A DNA stretch of 7,215 bases from Acetofilamentum sp. (lineage in GTDB: Bacteria > Bacteroidota > Bacteroidia > Bacteroidales > DTU049), in the NCBI GenBank assembly GCA_020720525.1, contig DYON01000136.1, positions 1-7,215 of the forward strand. The letters run 5' to 3'. Below, one piece after another: positions 7,015 through 7,215 of this stretch; the first letter of the stretch is position 1; every line of letters starts with the position of its first letter. The notes under the pieces were generated by a model. It saw only the letters and a list, made by a program, of their open reading frames with translations. It did no database searches and had not been told where the DNA came from. Position numbers and translations under genes: made by a program.

Positions 7015-7045
7015 CAAATGTAGCATTTTTTTGATGTCGGACAAA
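7015..7045 (-). promoter_or_regulatory. Predicted Bacteroidota-type promoter for the ATPase/sigma/anti-sigma genes
   Basis: Read on the - strand, TTTG (7045-7042) is followed after 19 bases by TACATTTG (7022-7015). This fits the -33/-7 pattern of Bacteroides and Flavobacterium vegetative promoters (TTTG or TTG, about 17-23 bases, TAnnTTTG). Transcription would begin near 7008-7010, leaving an untranslated leader of about 55 bases before the ATPase ATG at 6954. A second TTTG at 7050-7047 gives a 24-base spacing and is less likely. The -7 element overlaps a short inverted repeat, ACATT-GGCA-AATGT (7008-7021), which could be an operator but is small enough to be chance. Confidence 0.6.
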
Positions 7046-7183
7046 ACAAACACGTAAAAATTTATCGTTCATCAGTAACATTTCAATTTTTAGATTGATT
7101 AATACTTTGAAACACTAAAAACGCGGAAGCCGAAAAGCGGGAAAAGAGTAGGCGGTGTGAAATAAACATTAAAACATATTTGT

Positions 7184-7215
7184 ATGAAAAAATTAGAGTT
7201 TTTTAGCACAGATTC
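7184..7215 (+). CDS. Possible start of a further + strand gene, cut by the window edge
   Basis: An ATG at 7184 opens a frame reading MKKLEFFSTDS to the right edge, with no stop. The lysine-rich beginning looks like a real N-terminus, and the gene would be divergent from the ATPase. Eleven residues are too few to name a family. No Shine-Dalgarno sequence is visible. Upstream, TACTTTG (7103-7109) is one base short of the Bacteroidota -7 consensus and would give a leader of roughly 70 bases. The purine-rich, GC-richer stretch 7119-7160 lies in that leader. Confidence 0.35.
   Translation, partial: MKKLEFFSTD

Noticed and set aside
7083..7098. Inverted repeat TCAAT-TTTTAG-ATTGA as a terminator.
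   Set aside because: It is a 5-bp AT-rich stem with no following T-run, and no gene ends there.
7175..7182. CATATTTG as a + strand promoter for the gene starting at 7184.
   Set aside because: It has one mismatch to TAnnTTTG, no TTTG at the right distance, and lies one base before the ATG, so transcription would start inside the gene.

Overview
The window looks like chromosomal DNA from a member of the Bacteroidota, probably Bacteroidales-like. The support is indirect. Composition is moderately AT-rich and start codons lack clear Shine-Dalgarno sequences. One upstream region carries a good match to the Bacteroidota promoter pattern (TTTG, 19 bases, TAnnTTTG). The protein families (TPR-CHAT proteins, sigma factors paired with membrane TPR proteins, AAA/DUF4143 ATPases) are also common in that phylum. 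No RNA gene, CRISPR array, insertion sequence or origin was seen.

Layout. On the + strand from the left edge: an M16 zinc peptidase missing its first few dozen residues (1-1110); a class I SAM-dependent O-methyltransferase one base downstream (1112-1765); and, after 42 bases, a large secreted TPR-CHAT protein with a C-terminal membrane anchor (1808-4252). On the - strand, running toward it: an AAA/DUF4143 ATPase (5626-6954), a small ECF-like sigma factor (5001-5585) and a single-pass membrane protein with an anti-sigma-like N-terminus and an extracytoplasmic TPR domain (4249-5004). The last two share an ATGA stop/start overlap. The two groups converge on a shared TTAA holding both stop codons. 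The last 261 bases contain a promoter for the - strand genes and perhaps the first codons of another + strand gene at 7184.

How the genes may work together. The sigma factor and membrane protein form a translationally coupled pair typical of sigma/anti-sigma regulation. The neighbouring TPR-CHAT protein has an intact His-Cys dyad. Its signal peptide and C-terminal anchor put its catalytic domain on the same side of the inner membrane as the TPR domain of the putative anti-sigma. The most interesting hypothesis is that the CHAT protein is a protease that cleaves or senses the anti-sigma protein and frees the sigma factor. This parallels the known case of a TPR-CHAT protease (Csx29) cleaving Csx30, which restrains a sigma factor. 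It is inference from context and topology; the sequence alone does not show interaction. The peptidase and methyltransferase look like ordinary housekeeping genes, and the ATPase may be an unrelated passenger in the sigma operon.
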